From Coffea arabica (lineage: Eukaryota > Streptophyta > Magnoliopsida > Gentianales > Rubiaceae), in the NCBI RefSeq assembly GCF_036785885.1, contig NC_092329.1, positions 1,736,001 through 1,800,000 of the forward strand: 64,000 nt of DNA, in the 5' to 3' direction. Below, piece by piece: positions 12,432 through 24,912 of this stretch. Made by a program: the position numbers and the translations under genes. Every line of letters starts with the position of its first letter. Within the stretch, counting starts at the first letter, position 1. A model generated the notes under the pieces. That model did no database searches and had not been told where the DNA came from. It saw only the letters and a list, made by a program, of their open reading frames with translations.

Positions 12432-12492
12432 CACCGCCATTAATGTGGTAAGGGCATCCTCATCCACCGCCATTAATGTGGTAAGGGCATCC
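12432..12492. repeat. 33-bp tandem duplication
   Basis: The word ACCGCCATTAATGTGGTAAG starts at 12433 and again at 12466, and the match continues through GGGCATCCTC. That is about two near-identical copies of a 33-base unit, probably a recent slippage event. Confidence 0.75.
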
Positions 12493-13156
12493 TCCTCCTG
12501 AACAGGAACACAAATAGAACCAAACCATATGCTTGGTTTCAAACTCAAAAACTCATTTCGAAAGCTCGAGAGTCTCGAAAGTTCCTGCTTTATGGATACA
12601 AGCAAAGCACATAAACGCACAGGTACTTGGTTAACAGAGCAAAAAACGTCCCGGGAAAGTTCATGTCATGCTTATTTCTTACAAGGAAATTGCACACTAG
12701 TAGTATAGCATAGTAGTCACAACACTTCCACAACATATCTTGAAATTTTCCGGGATCTATCCAGTTTAAAGCCTAAAAAACTGTGTGCTGAGTTTGTATA
12801 ACACGAGTATCTGAGTTGCTTTTCGAGTTCTGCAGATCAAGTAAGCCAGTCCAATTTGAAGTAAACAACAAAATCTACATGCACAAGACATTTGATATAA
12901 AATTGGTATTTCAAAATAGGAGAAAACGGCTCATTTTGAGCATCAGTAAGAATCTACTCACCTATTTATTTAGCACTTGGACTAAACAAAGGTCCATCTA
13001 ATTCAAAATGGCCGACAAGTCCCCAGAAAATAGAACTTCACCTCCTTACATTGAAATGCAATGCTGGATTTAAAGTTTCCATGCAACGTGTTCTTCCACC
13101 AAAGACTTTAAAAATCGGATTTCCAGCCTAATTATAATGAACCTCATTTGCAGCAA

Positions 13157-16100
13157 CTAGATTAATCTGAAAGAAGCAACAGCCTGCAAAGAATCAGAGC
13201 ATATCATCATAAGGAAAATCAATCATTTGATGCTTACATCGGCTTATGTCTCTATTGCTTGTCCAGGTTCATGCATGCAGTTTGAATGTTTAACCACTAA
13301 CAAAAATAGCAACCTGAGATTTAATATCATTTACTAACTTTTAATAACTGATACTTGCGTACCAAAATTAAGCTGGCAGGACACTAGATATAGATATCTA
13401 AGCATAACAAGATTACATGGCCATGAACTGAGTTTAGAGCACAAAGACTTTGGGTTCAGAAAACTGAAACAATCAAAAGGCTAGTAACTTGACCTTCTCG
13501 ATTGTGGAACCATATTTCTCTGCCTCCTCTTCAACAAACTGTAGTGTGTGGTAATCATCAGTCCGGATATTAGGAATCATGAGTTACCAAGTACAGTCAA
13601 AAATTACAAAACTGACTTCGAAAATACAATATAGACAGAAGAGTTGCAGGTGATTGAACTACAATACCTGCCCAGTGAGAGTATACAATCTATTGTACCA
13701 ACCATTATTTGCTATTCCAAGCACCGAAAATAAGTGTCTACGACTTTCACCAGGATTTTGGAGTGTGTACTCGATGTAGTATAATCCTATAAAAAGAAAT
13801 TAATCATTAACAGAAAAAACCAGAAATTCTAAAACACCTTTGTACTTGGAATAAACCCCTCATAAAACAAGCAAATGTAGACTGCGAGAAAAAGGACAAG
13901 AGCAACAACTCCGGTTACCGAGTCATTAAATTACAATATGTGAGTTATGACCATGCATGGACTGTTTAATCAACAACAGACAAGAGGTCTCCATCCAATG
14001 ACTGAATATTTCTTCCACGCTGTCACGACATCATACACAGGAGAAAGTTGTGTTACCATTAGCAGCTTTGGAATCTATAAGTTTTGCTGCAACACCCGGT
14101 GGCCTTTGCCAGCTTCTATCCAACCCACTAACCTGCTTAGATCAGTTAAAGTGTACGGGTTAAGCATGTCAATATCACAACCATATCTGATGTAGGGATT
14201 GGTGGAAGCAAAGGAACAAACACCAGGAAAATAAGATCCTGGGGAGGCTGGCAAAAGCATAGGGGAAGGCAGTATTTGGACGAGAGGAAGAGCAGAGAAA
14301 ACTCAAGATGGATAAATTTCCCACCAGAGTTTCTGCAAAAGCATCAACTTTGCCGAAGGATTCCAATCTGGTGAAATCAGCACCAAGGCCCGTGATCACT
14401 ACGCTGACTGAGGGAATAAAGTGGGCGTTTTGTAAAATTCAAGAAGTCATACCGAAGATATGGATGGATGGAGCAGAATGTAGATTGCAACCAACAAAAA
14501 TTTACCATTTGAATTAGAAGGCTCTTGAGGGTAGAAGGCAGTGAGCGACCTTATCCCATCACCCTCCCCACTGCCCACTTGCCAATCTGGAGATTAATCA
14601 TACCTCACGAATAAAGAATCATGTTATGGGGATAGGAGCTGATTATAAAAGAAGCTAACTAAAAGCAGAAGCTGATTATAAAAATTTAAAGCAGAAGCTG
14701 GTTATAAAGAAGCTAACTAAGAAGCAAAGTGGAAAGCCTTGAGCCAAGATGCAAACTTGGACAGCGAAAGCATGCTGCTCCCGACCTTGAAAAATTAATG
14801 CATTTGCTTGAAATTTAGAAACGTAGATAAAGCACCAGTACTTAATACTACTAGCAAATTAAGAAAAATCTGGCATAATTGAAGTTGACGATTTTGGAAA
14901 AAGAGAATACTTGGTATTGATAAATTTGATAATGCGCAGGGATTTCAGAATTCACTCCCATTTAACCCAAGATTATGGTTATGGAAGCGATAAAGGGTAA
15001 AACTTTTTCAAGAAATGGAACACTAAGGATCGCATATGTAAGAGTTAATACAACAGCAAATTGTGTCGCACCAAATTCTGTCCAATGTGAGGCGGAATCA
15101 AAAAGATAGAAGAGGGAGGGAGGTAGTGAATGTACCTCGAGGTATCAGAATCTGGAACTTATTAACATCATCTGAATATACACGAAAGTAATCTTGTGCG
15201 GGGGCATCTAAAAGGCATTCCAGACGAGAGGTGAAGGTGTGAAACAAATGTTGCAGCGGTAGGAAAACAGTAAATACAGTGAAAAGAAAGATGGAAGCCG
15301 GGGAGAGGAGGAAAAGAGGGATGAAGGGTGTTGTTTATCTCTAAGTGTAATGTTACCGGTGTCTCTTGAAAAAGCAACAGAATTAGCATTAGCAATGGGA
15401 GTGGTAATTAATGCAAGAGGGAGGGAACATGAGCCAGCAGCAACGACACCCTGAAGCAACAGCACTCTCCTTTTGGTCGGCCGGGCAGCAGCAGATTGGT
15501 TTTGCTGCTGACTCCAGCCACTGTTCATGGAAAGGGAAAAAAAAAGGGAAATTAAAAAGCTAATCAATCAGCAAATGGTTTGAGATTGAATTATAGAAAA
15601 AAAAAATTCTGGTTTTAAGTGACAAAGACAATTATCCTTTTAGTGAATGGGGTGGGATTGAGGACTGAAATCCAGAACTAGGAAAACCACATGGTTAAGG
15701 AGAGAGAGAAGCGAATAATGGGGCGGAAAGAATACCCGTCATCGGTATCAACATCAACGTTGGAGCAGGAGAGATTTAAGGTGGTGAGGTAGGTGTTTCT
15801 TTTGCGGAGGCCTCCTGCAGAGAATTGAAGATAAATAAATTCTACTAGAAGTAGAGAGACCTCATTCGACTAGACTCAGTGACTCGCTACTACCACTACC
15901 GCTACTACGAGTACGTGGTGACGAGCAAAAGGAAGAAAAAAGAGACCATTGAGTTTGAAGGGAGAAGATGAAGATGGTTCAGTGGTGGTGCACAAGTGGG
16001 AGAGCTGAGTCAGGCTGAGGCGGCGGCGGTACTGAGACTGCAGGCGCAAGAAGAAGATGCTACAGCAGCAGCTGCGGAGGCCTTCAGCCACCAATGCCAT
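13157..16100 (-). CDS. PPD3: PsbP-domain protein of the thylakoid lumen, PPD3-like
   Basis: Ten exons on the minus strand (16100-15947, 15814-15736, 15520-15357, 15207-15136, 14586-14506, 14398-14325, 14132-14057, 13786-13668, 13538-13494, 13183-13157) close in phase to 296 residues. The N-terminus is a Ser/Arg-rich plastid transit region. A second signal follows, with twin arginines and a hydrophobic core (KRRVLLLQGVVAAG) and an ANA cleavage motif, as in Tat-imported lumen proteins. The mature part is a PsbP fold: DYFRVYSDDVNKFQILIP, DWQVG, SLTAFYPQ, ITGLGADFTRLESFGKV, SGLDRSWQRPPGVAAKL, LYYIEYTLQNPGES and GWYNRLYTLTGQ. These match my memory of Arabidopsis PPD3 (At1g76450) better than PPD4. 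PPD proteins are lumenal relatives of the oxygen-evolving-complex protein PsbP, and the exact role of PPD3 is not well defined. The gene converges on SWI3B. Confidence 0.88.
14636..14722. repeat. Imperfect tandem repeat in a PPD3 intron
   Basis: GAAGCTGATTATAAA-like words recur three times (about 14637, 14667 and 14695), interleaved with two copies of GAAGCTAACTAA, in the intron between exons 4 and 5 of the minus-strand gene. This is a small degenerate minisatellite. Confidence 0.6.
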
Positions 16101-16452
16101 TGTTGCCCAATTTGATTGTTTGTTTGGTTGGTTGGTTGGTTTGATTTGGTTATCGGTTAATCCCCACCGCGCATTTCATTTCATCCCTGTCTACGTTTCT
16201 AGCAGTATCAGTACTGGTATACTACTGCTACCACCGGAGTGGTGTGGTGGGTTGGTGTCTGGTCGGAGTCACCAGTCATGTACTCGTACTGCTCTCTTAT
16301 CTTCTATCTAATCTAAGCTCTAAGGTGGTTAGTGGCAGTAGAGGAAACAGCTTTCTTTTCTCCTTTTTTTCTTTTTATTAAGGAGTATCTTTTAATTTTG
16401 TCTTTTGGGGGAGTGGAGTCCTGTACTCTCGTACGGACATCAGGAAAATAAT

Positions 16453-16597
16453 TCGGCCCATTTTGTGCAAAATATATAAAATGTAATTTTATATGCATAC
16501 GATATAACTCACTTTCAACAACGTGTAATTATAGAATAAATTTTTATAGATCCCACGCATGATTTGAAAAACGATGTACAAGATGAAATCTGAACCT

Positions 16598-16634
<37 letters not shown>

Positions 16635-16808
16635 TTTGGCCAAATATTGACCGTAAACTTTCAGGAACGGTTGTTTCATGCACGGTAACCCTGATAATCG
16701 GAGGAGGAGGCCAATAAAATTTTGTTCTATAGTTACACGTTATTAAAAGTGAATTACATCGTATGCATACATAGTTACATCTTATGCATTTTATACAAAA
16801 TCGACCCA
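16453..16808. mobile_element. Foldback-type MITE with ~100-bp inverted arms
   Basis: The left arm (about 16455-16555) starts CGGCCCATTTTGTGCAAAAT. The right arm (about 16707-16806) ends TTTTATACAAAATCGACCC, and its reverse complement aligns with the left arm along most of its length. Shared words include TATGCATACGAT, CACTTT and AACGTGTAA. I estimate roughly three quarters identity by eye. The 150-base core contains a TA microsatellite and no reading frame. It could form a long RNA hairpin if transcribed. Confidence 0.6.
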
Positions 16809-17550
16809 AACGGTTTTCTTGACAATCGTTCGAGTCTCGTGTCGTGTCTCCAACAATCAGTTCAATTTCCGCGTCTCTAAATTGGGGAGATGCATTTGTA
16901 TTGATATTAGAGGGAGGTTATTTGGAAATTTTTTTTTTCGAATTACGAGCTATTATAGAGGAAATTTGTGTGATGTGATGTATGTGAGTATAAAGAATTT
17001 AAAAGAAAAAAACTTAGGGAGAAGGGAGAAAAAAGTTTTCCAAATCACTAACGACTTTGCTTTTTTTTTATACGACGGACATTATCTCAAAGGAAATTTC
17101 AGTTGAAAGAAACTAAATAATGGTAGACAGGCAAAGTATTAGTAGAAAGGACCATTTATTGATTGATTGGTAGGCACACTGCTAATCTTTCAGCAAATGG
17201 AAAGTGCGACGCACCCGCATTAGCATTAGCCTTGGACAAGGGTCAGTCGGGTAGAACTTATTTAGAAGCGCAGCGCTCTTAAACTACTCTCCCTACTAAT
17301 TTAATTTAAAACTACTTACTACACTCTACAGAGATATATAATATACTATATGCTACTACCAGTAGTAGTAGTAGTGTATTACCTGATGTATATTTGAGAA
17401 TATACGCATTTGAATTCCCTGTAACCTATCATTCCTTGCTGCCTCTATCCATATGATTAATCAATCTCTCAATTCGTTGGTTTCGGCGCTGTGTATACAA
17501 TGTGCTATTGCCTAAATAGGAGCAGTATTTAATTTATTAGTGCTAATTTA

Positions 17551-17716
17551 GTGTGTTTGGATTGTAAGTTATTTGCCCAAATATATTTGCTTACATCACC
17601 ATTACAATTTCCAATACACCTTTTTATCTTCCCAATTACCTTTTTATCTCACATACATCACGTCACAAAAAGTGCTACAGTAAAAATATCTCAAATAACT
17701 TACAATCCAAACACAC
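17551..17716. mobile_element. MITE, TTTGGATTG family, with perfect inverted ends
   Basis: The first 24 bases, starting GTGTGTTTGGATTGTAAGTT, are the exact reverse complement of the last 24. The core carries CACCTTTTTATCTTCCC, CTCACATACATCA and GCTACAGTAA, shared with the copies at 3.7, 12.2 and 62.6 kb. It is 166 bases long and has no coding capacity. No clear target-site duplication is visible in the flanks. Confidence 0.75.
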
Positions 17717-17821
17717 GCGCATTTACAATTTCATTTTGATGAAAAGAATGATTTTTTTTTTAATTTTCAGCAACGACGCAGTATATCTGATTAGATTAAA
17801 GGGATTTTCTTCTGATACTTT

Positions 17822-17925
17822 TTTTCATTATAGATAGCGTTCGAACTCCCGACCTCTAAATCAAAGAGGGATTTAATCCTTTTTTGAGTGGTCACTGAAC
17901 AACAAAACAACAGTGAAGCAAATTT
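17822..17925 (-). repeat. Possible tRNA-derived SINE fragment
   Basis: On the minus strand the words GGTCGGGAGTTCGAACG and, upstream, a GTGACCACTC segment resemble the B-box region and flank of tRNA-derived plant SINEs. No full A box or tail was identified, so this may only be a scrap of a repeat with a similar phrase. Confidence 0.25.
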
Positions 17926-18658
17926 TAGAGAGAAACTTTCACACACAGTACGTGTACGGTGGATGGATAACGTAATGCAATGAATATTAGTACTATTAAT
18001 ATATTACTCTGACCAGAGCCTATAAAAAGAGAAAAAAAAAAAAAAAAAAAGGAAAGAGGCGGAGGTGACTGCAATAATGCATCCAAAATGATCCAAATCA
18101 AAAGACAAGTATTAATTGGTCGTAATAATAATAGTAATAGCACAGCAATTTAAGCGCGAGAGTGAGCGAGTAGTACATTTTTTTTTTCTTTTTTCTTTTT
18201 AAGTAAGCAAGCAATTGAATGCCGAATCTCTCTCTCCCCAAAATGCAACAATAAAATATTTTAGGCCGCCCGCTACTCAAACTGAAGAAACGAATCCTTG
18301 CTAAAATGGGAAGAAGTAGTGGAAGATTCAGTGAGAGGTGGTGATTTGGGACAAAAGTTTACTTACCCCCGGAGATAGATAGATATCCGGTCCGGGCCTC
18401 TAATCCCTCCTCCCAGAAACAGAAAAAATCACAAATATATATATAAGTTAAAAAAAAAAAAAATTACACCGCACCCCTAATTTTTAATTTCACCCTCCCC
18501 ACACCAAATCCCAAAACCCCCTTCTCCTTCTCACTCCCTCTCTTTCATACTGGACTGCTACTGTATTATTTACCAACCAAATTCTCTTTCTTCCCCATTC
18601 TCATCCCTGGATTCTATCCTCCGCCATTTCCGCTTACTTTTTTCCCCTATCTTTGTTG

Positions 18659-19476
18659 GTAAGCAATTTTCCTCCTTTTTTTTTTGTTTTTTAATTTTCT
18701 CTGAATTTTTTCTGTTGTTGTTAATTTTTTTTTTTTACTATTTTCTTTTCAATTTTGTTGTGAGTTTTTCCATTTCAAAAAAAAAAAAGAGAAAGAAGAA
18801 AAAGAAAAAGAAAAAGAAGAGAAGAGAAAGGCCCCTGAGTAAAAGACCCAAAAATCAGCTACTACAATTCTGCAAAAATGAAAATATCATCATCCTGGTC
18901 GTTTTGGCTGGATTTTCTTCCAGCTCTGGGGCTTCTGGTTTCCTGCCCCATTTTCGTTTTATTTGATCTGTTCAAAACTTCGGACATTCCTCCCCTGCAC
19001 ATCTCTTTTTTTCTGTTTCTTAAAAGCCATTTTGCTTTCCACTCCCACACCGACCATTTTACGCTTCTTCCTCTACGTTCCACTTTTGTTTTATATGTAT
19101 TATGTTTTTTTGTTTGCTAGTTTTTTCACTTCTGCTAAACCTTGAAATTCCCAATTCCTTTCCTTCCCAAAATTCTACTTACTAGTATAAGCTTTCAAAT
19201 TTATAAAGCTTTCAAATTTATATTTTTGTATTTATTTTTGTTATAACTAGCAGCAGCATAACTTGCATAGTTTTGTTTTTGTTTTTTTTTTTTTTGTTGG
19301 GGGGGGGGGGGGGGTGAGCTTCGAAGTAAGTTTAGGGTTTTTTTTTTTTTTTTGGTTGTGTGTGTGTGTGGGTGGTGAGGAAGCCTAATGTTCTTCCTCC
19401 TGAACTGAAGATCAAAATGTTAATGCAGCAGTAAAAAAGTTGACATTTTTTCCCCGTTGTTCCTCTCTCTTTTCAG
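18659..19476 (+). other. Probable 5' UTR intron of the AHL gene
   Basis: Donor TTGTTG|GTAAGC and acceptor CTCTTTTCAG enclose 818 bases that are T-rich and homopolymer-laden. A 16-17 base G run lies near 19300, and A, T and GT runs are present. Forty-six bases of leader follow before the ATG at 19523. Leader introns are common in plant regulatory genes and often raise expression. Confidence 0.5.
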
Positions 19477-19522
19477 GTGACCTTTTACTGGGAAAACATT
19501 TGTGCGAATTTTTAGAGCAAAA

Positions 19523-22500
19523 ATGTCAGCGTCTGAGGCTGGAGGTGGAGGAGGAGGGGAAGTGATCACTGCTACCACCACCAGGGACAACACCTCATTC
19601 TCCCTCCCGTCCATCCAGAAATCTACGCCACCTCCTCCCGCTCCCCCCCAGCCCCAGTCCCTCCTCCACAACCTGTCTTTCGCCTACCCCAACGACCCAC
19701 CTAATCTCTACAAACCTCCTCTCTCAGCCTCTTCCCCGCCATACCAGCCCGCCACCGCCGACTCCTCCGCCCCTGCCTCCTCTGGTCTGCTGCTTTCTAA
19801 CAATGTCAACCTCAATTCTGGTGCCGACACCGTCAAGCGCAAGAGAGGAAGGCCCAGAAAGTACGGCCCAGATGGTTCCATAGCCATGGCTCTCGTGCCC
19901 TCTCCTCCTCCAACTGCTGCTGCTCCGCCTCCACCTGGCGTACATTTCTCTCCATCACTGCACCAGCCTCCCTCTCTTGCTGTTCCTCCACCTTCTGGAA
20001 TGCCGTCATCACCGTCACCTTCCACCAAGAAGGCTAGAGGCAGGCCACCTGGTTCTGGCAAAAAGCAACCAGTTGAAGCTTTGGGTATGAATATCAGTTT
20101 TTTAATATTTCTGCCTCCATCTTAGATACTTATTTTGATTTTTGTCATGGCCATGGCCACCATATGTATATTTAATTTGTTTGTCCACGTGGTTTGGGGG
20201 CTGGTAAACATGGAATGTTTTTCTGCTCCAAGTTTGTCCCTTTTATTTCCTTCGCCACCTTCTATTCTGTGAAAAGCCTAATTGCTGTGGTTTATTTTAA
20301 TGCTAGTACGTGGCCGACTGCAGAGACTGTAAGTGAGGGACGGAATATTGGTCATCCCTGGAAGTTTGGATCGGCTTTGATCTGGCTCCCAGAATCTTAG
20401 CATTATTCTAAAATTACCATTATGCCCTCCTTTCTGCTGGAGCATTTCCTCTTTTACCTTTTAGAATCCCATTACGTGTGCACTTCTCTTGGTCGTATAA
20501 ATTTCCTCCTCACGTTTATTAATCTAAGCTTTTTTCTAATGCATTTTGAGATCCCTCTATTTGATGTTTCCATGATGATGTATGCTGAGTCTCTATGTTT
20601 ATGTTTTTCTGGCTGTTAGTAAAACACAGGAAACATATCCTGAACAGGTTGTTTTTAGCCTTTCTCCTCCAATATTGAGTGGAAAATTTCTGCTTTTTAA
20701 TATTATTATTTCTGCTCTTTTCTGTCCTGTTGCTCATTCTTGCGTGTAGAAGACTTGGACCGTAGAAGAAGTTCCTCAAAGCTTTATGGTCTTTACTTGG
20801 TTTAGATGCCTGTGGAGAAAATTGTTGCTTCTGGGAATTTGTATATACTAAAACCTATCCTTTAAATTTTGAGTCTCACTTTATGTGTGTAGATAGATTA
20901 CTGAATGCCATTCTTTTGTTTCCCTGAAATCGTGGCTTCAATCGTCGGAAATTTTATGGCTAATGTACTTTGGGCTTATTAAAAAGTGAAAAAGTCTACT
21001 TATTCTGTTGGTTTTTGACGTCATTGCGAGCCTGATACTGTGTTCTTTTTTCCCTTCATATCTTCTCTCTCTAAAATTGATCTTTTCTGTTGTCAGAGTT
21101 GTGTGGCTTCGCTGGCTTGTATAGTTTGGGTATTGCAACATGAAAACATGTAGTTATTTTGCCAATTTTCTGAAATGGTTTCAACTTCTGTGTTGCACTA
21201 GCCTCTATTATTTCCTTGTATGTGTTCTTATACTTATTTCTGTTGTTGTTTTGGTTCATCCCCTGGAAATTGGTTACTGACAAAAGATTTTGCCTACAGG
21301 ATCAGTTGGAATAGGATTTACACCGCATGTCATAACTGTCAAAGCTGGGGAGGTTAGCTCTTTAACTCTCTTCTTGCTAACTAGAAAAGCAATAGCGGTG
21401 GAAAAGCCAAAATTTGCTTATGTAACTGTATATTGTTAAGGAACTGATGTGAGTGAGCACAAAATCCACACACACACACACAGAGTTCATGTGCAACCAA
21501 AATCAATTAGTGGCTTGCAACAGTTGCGCTGTTTTTCTACAAGTCCATGGTATTCTACATTTTCTTTCATGTAGCTGTGGATGCTTTTGTCTTCCGTTGG
21601 CTCAATAGATGTGATCTTTGTTTTAAGGGACTGTTGCATGCAGAAAATCTGTGCGGTGAATAATTGAAAACTAAATAATTGTCAGTCTTGTTTGGTTAAC
21701 TGAAAGCAAGGTACTTCTACTGTCATAAATGTCAACCCTACAAGAGCCATTTGCTGTAATTTCATTTCTGGCATTTTTTGCTTGAGGAAGGTTCTTGCTT
21801 GGGAGAATCTCTTCCATATGGGAGTTCTGGAGTGATTAGATTTAGCTTATGCTCAGCAGTGTACCAATTTAGTATCCTTTTTCTAAAAGTTCTTCAATTT
21901 TCTGCTTTTGCCTTCTGCAATCATATTTTTTGAGCAATGAATGATGCAGTAGTTGACATGTTGGGTTTTATAGGGGAATGTCTTTATTTTAATTATGTTT
22001 ATATGGACATGATAGTTGTACTTGGCCTACGGCTCATTAAATCATGCCTTGATGGAAGAAGCTTGATACTTGGACATCAAAGATTCTAAAAGGGCCTCCC
22101 TTTCTTTACCATTTTCAAACATTTATCCTGTGGAGAGTGTTTAGTTGAAACAAAAAGCCTAATGGGTTTATCAACCTTATTATTTGCCTTTTGCAGGACG
22201 TGTCTGCCAAAATAATGTCCTTTTCTCAGCATGGCCCTAGAGCCGTCTGTATTTTGTCTGCAAATGGGGCCATATCAAATGTGACTCTTCGTCAAACTGC
22301 AACATCCGGCGGAACTGCAACTTACGAGGTTTTCAGTGCTTACCTGTTTTATTCATAGTGCTAATTGTGATGGTATGACTGGTGGATAATATTTGATTCT
22401 TAGGATGTTAATGCTGGTCAATTTAAAGAGTCTCTCTCGTCCTTTCTCTCTCACACATATTTGCACTGATTATGAGTTACTATTGGATTGATGGACTTTT

Positions 22501-24001
22501 GATGTATATCTTACACTAACATACATATCCCCTGCCATGATCACAGAGAAGACCTATGACACTCTCCTGGACCACAAGATGCGTTAAGAAATCTAACATG
22601 TTAAATTTAGAAAGATTCATTCTTAGCGTGCTATTGTCGTCTGAACTTCTTGCTGCTTGTGTTTGGGAATTAAGAGTTATCTTGGTGTTTATGTTGTTTG
22701 CAGATATCCTTCATCTTGAAATGTTATAATCTGAATTATGTCCATGCTTAGTATATGTTTAAATGTTAGCATTTTATCCTTTACTTTGTTGAACTTGCAC
22801 TTCGTTGGTGGAAATATCTATCTATTCAAACTTAAGTTACATTCTAATTTCTTATTTTTTGTTAACGCTTTCCATGTAGGGTCGGTTTGATATTCTGTCT
22901 CTTTCTGGTTCATTTTTGCTATCTGAAGTTGGTGGCCAGCGGAGCAGAACTGGTGGGCTAAGCATCTCATTGGCTGGACCAGATGGACGGGTTCTTGGTG
23001 GTTGTGTGGCAGGTCTTCTGACTGCTGCATCCCCTGTTCAGGTTTGTTTTGCACTTGATACGCTCTTTGATTATGACTTGCAGTGGTCTCTGTTGTATCC
23101 TCTTTCAGTATGACTTGCAGTGGTTTCTTTTTTTTGTGCTTTCTGTTGTTGGTTTACACATAATACTATTTATTATTTAGCACCTTTACTTCTTATCTAG
23201 TTTCCTTAAATTATTGTTGTGATTTAAACTTTGTGTAGTCACATTATGGAATGTACGTAAGCACTCCCGTAGCAAGTCAATTATCGCAAGCTTGAACCTA
23301 TTTAATTTAAGAGAGAGAGGAAGTCATTGACGTTGAAACTTCATGTGGTCTCAATCATCCTCAAACTTGTGCCATTCGCACATTAATGATGAAAAATTGA
23401 ACGGAGTAACTGGCTAATGATATATTATTTGCTGCTGTGGTTTTGTAATTTATTTATTTTGCTTCTCATGGGTAAATTGCTATTACCATGTTTGGGACTT
23501 GCAGTAATTTGGTGAGGGTAAGTCTTTCAAACAGGCAAATTACCCTTTTTGGCTTTGTATGTACATGTCAAGAGCGCATGATGAATGTTTAACTTGTTAT
23601 ACACTGATTACTCTTGGGGTTTAAGATGATGGAGATGCACTTTCTTTCGATGTAGTTTTATCTTTTGGACTGGGCATACATTAATAATAAGCAGAGTAAC
23701 ACATCGCATTTTTTTGCCCCAACTAAAATCTGTTTATGATTGGACTATGGGAGTGATAATTTCTTCCTTGCAGGTCATTGTTGGCAGTTTTGTGGCTGAT
23801 GGTCGCAAGGAGTCAAAAACAGTTAACCATGTGGTGGAGCCTTCACATGCTCCATTGAAGGTTAATCCCAGTGGGGCCAGCAGCCCTCCATCTCGTGGGA
23901 CTCTCAGTCTCAGTGAATCTTCTGGCAGCCCATTAAATCACAGCACTGGGGCCTGCAATAATGTTAGTGCACAAGCCATGTCTAGCATGCCGTGGAAATA
24001 A
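19523..24001 (+). CDS. AT-hook motif nuclear-localized (AHL) protein, two hooks
   Basis: Five exons (19523-20084, 21300-21352, 22197-22328, 22880-23041, 23774-24001) give 378 residues. A Pro/Ser/Ala-rich N-terminus leads to two AT-hooks: KRGRPRKYG, whose RGRPR core is at 108-112, and RGRPPGSGKK at 172-181. Then comes the PPC/DUF296 domain at about 188-330 (GFTPHVITVKAGEDV, SAKIMSFSQHGPRAVCIL, GRFDILSLSGSFLL, GGLSISLAGPDGRVLGG, VIVGSF). AHL proteins bind the minor groove of AT-rich nuclear-matrix DNA through the hooks and assemble into trimers through the PPC domain, repressing target genes. Two hooks plus introns place it in the type II, intron-bearing clade, near Arabidopsis AHL10 (At2g33620) if remembered order is a guide. 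An internal start at a downstream Met is unlikely because the hooks lie in exon 1. Confidence 0.93.
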
Positions 24002-24912
24002 ATATAATACGAGTGAATGAACAGAAGAGGCTAGTTGGCGAGTAGCACATCCTGCTCCTGGGGAGATTGTAGTAATTCAAAACCTAGGTTGTAATTCTAG
24101 TTGTGCAGAGTATGGAACCGTAGTGTCATTGTATTGGTGGGGTAGTCAGCCTGCGTTTTATTTCGTGCTTTATTAATTATTAGCTTAAATTTAGGGTTTT
24201 AAAGATACTACTGATGTTGTGGTTTAGTTTACTACTGTTGTAGATTTTTTTTTTTTTTTTTGTGCCAATGATAGTGGGCAGGCAGTTTTAGGTTCTGCAT
24301 TTTCTGTTCTTTCTTGATGCGGAGTAATTTTTCTGCCGCTCTCCTCGGTGATTTTTTCAGTTATAGCCCTTGAGGAGGATGAAGAAGCGGTAATTTGGTC
24401 ATAGAACTAGACTCGAGCCTGCAGTGCTTGTTTGTAGGTAATTGAAACGTACAAAAACATTCTGGACTGATTTTTTCGGATCACCACCGTGTAGATTTGA
24501 TAAAATGAACCACAGACTGCTGCAAGATCCATGTGCTTTCATTTCCCCTTTGCAGACGACCATGTATCCGCCTGGTTGGATTCTGGTACGAGGAAAGTAA
24601 ATTATGTAGTCTTGTCCGTGATAATCCACCTGATCAGCTGCATCACTAACAAATCTGCAGCTTATCTCTACTCACCAGCAACACCTCAAGGACTCGATTG
24701 TACTAGCATTTTACAGAATTAGCTTAAATTCAATAAAATGTTGGAAATGAAGAATAAAATCCAAGCTCATGTAGCATTTAAGAGAGCTAAACTACCCAAA
24801 AACATGGAAAACCACCATTTCCATAGCATAAGAATTTGGCATAAATGAGTCGTATCTGTTAGCGGCTTTGGTACGAGCTTTGGAACAGCAGCTCTTTCAC
24901 CTCAATCTATGC
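24002..24912. other. Convergent 3' regions of AHL and SDR42E
   Basis: These 911 bases hold the 3' UTRs of two genes facing each other, with a T tract near 24246-24262. I see no ORF with a domain. Confidence 0.55.

Larger units (their letters stand above)
11256..13156. other. Convergent intergenic region, SWI3B to PPD3
   Basis: The SWI3B 3' UTR probably runs to about 11.55 kb. Then comes AT-rich DNA containing a MITE (12111-12254) and a 33-bp direct repeat (12432-12492), followed by the likely 3' UTR of the minus-strand PPD gene. I see no gene. Confidence 0.5.
16101..19522. other. Divergent intergenic region between PPD3 and AHL
   Basis: Both flanking genes point away from this 3.4-kb stretch, so it carries both promoters. 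It holds a foldback element (16453-16808) with a TA microsatellite inside, a perfect-ended MITE (17551-17716), a tRNA-SINE-like scrap near 17.83 kb and an A tract near 18.03 kb. The AHL leader (about 18.5 kb onward) contains a probable 5' UTR intron. Apparent ORFs near 18.1 and 18.7-19.1 kb are Phe/Leu/Lys-rich intron or tract translations and are not genes. Confidence 0.55.

Noticed and set aside
15208-15567. 119-codon minus frame taken as an independent gene
   Set aside because: It is exon 3 of the PPD3 gene plus flanking intron read-through.
18715-19145. Hydrophobic Phe/Leu frames that look like membrane proteins
   Set aside because: T-rich intron sequence. The frames lack homology and are enclosed by the AHL leader splice sites.
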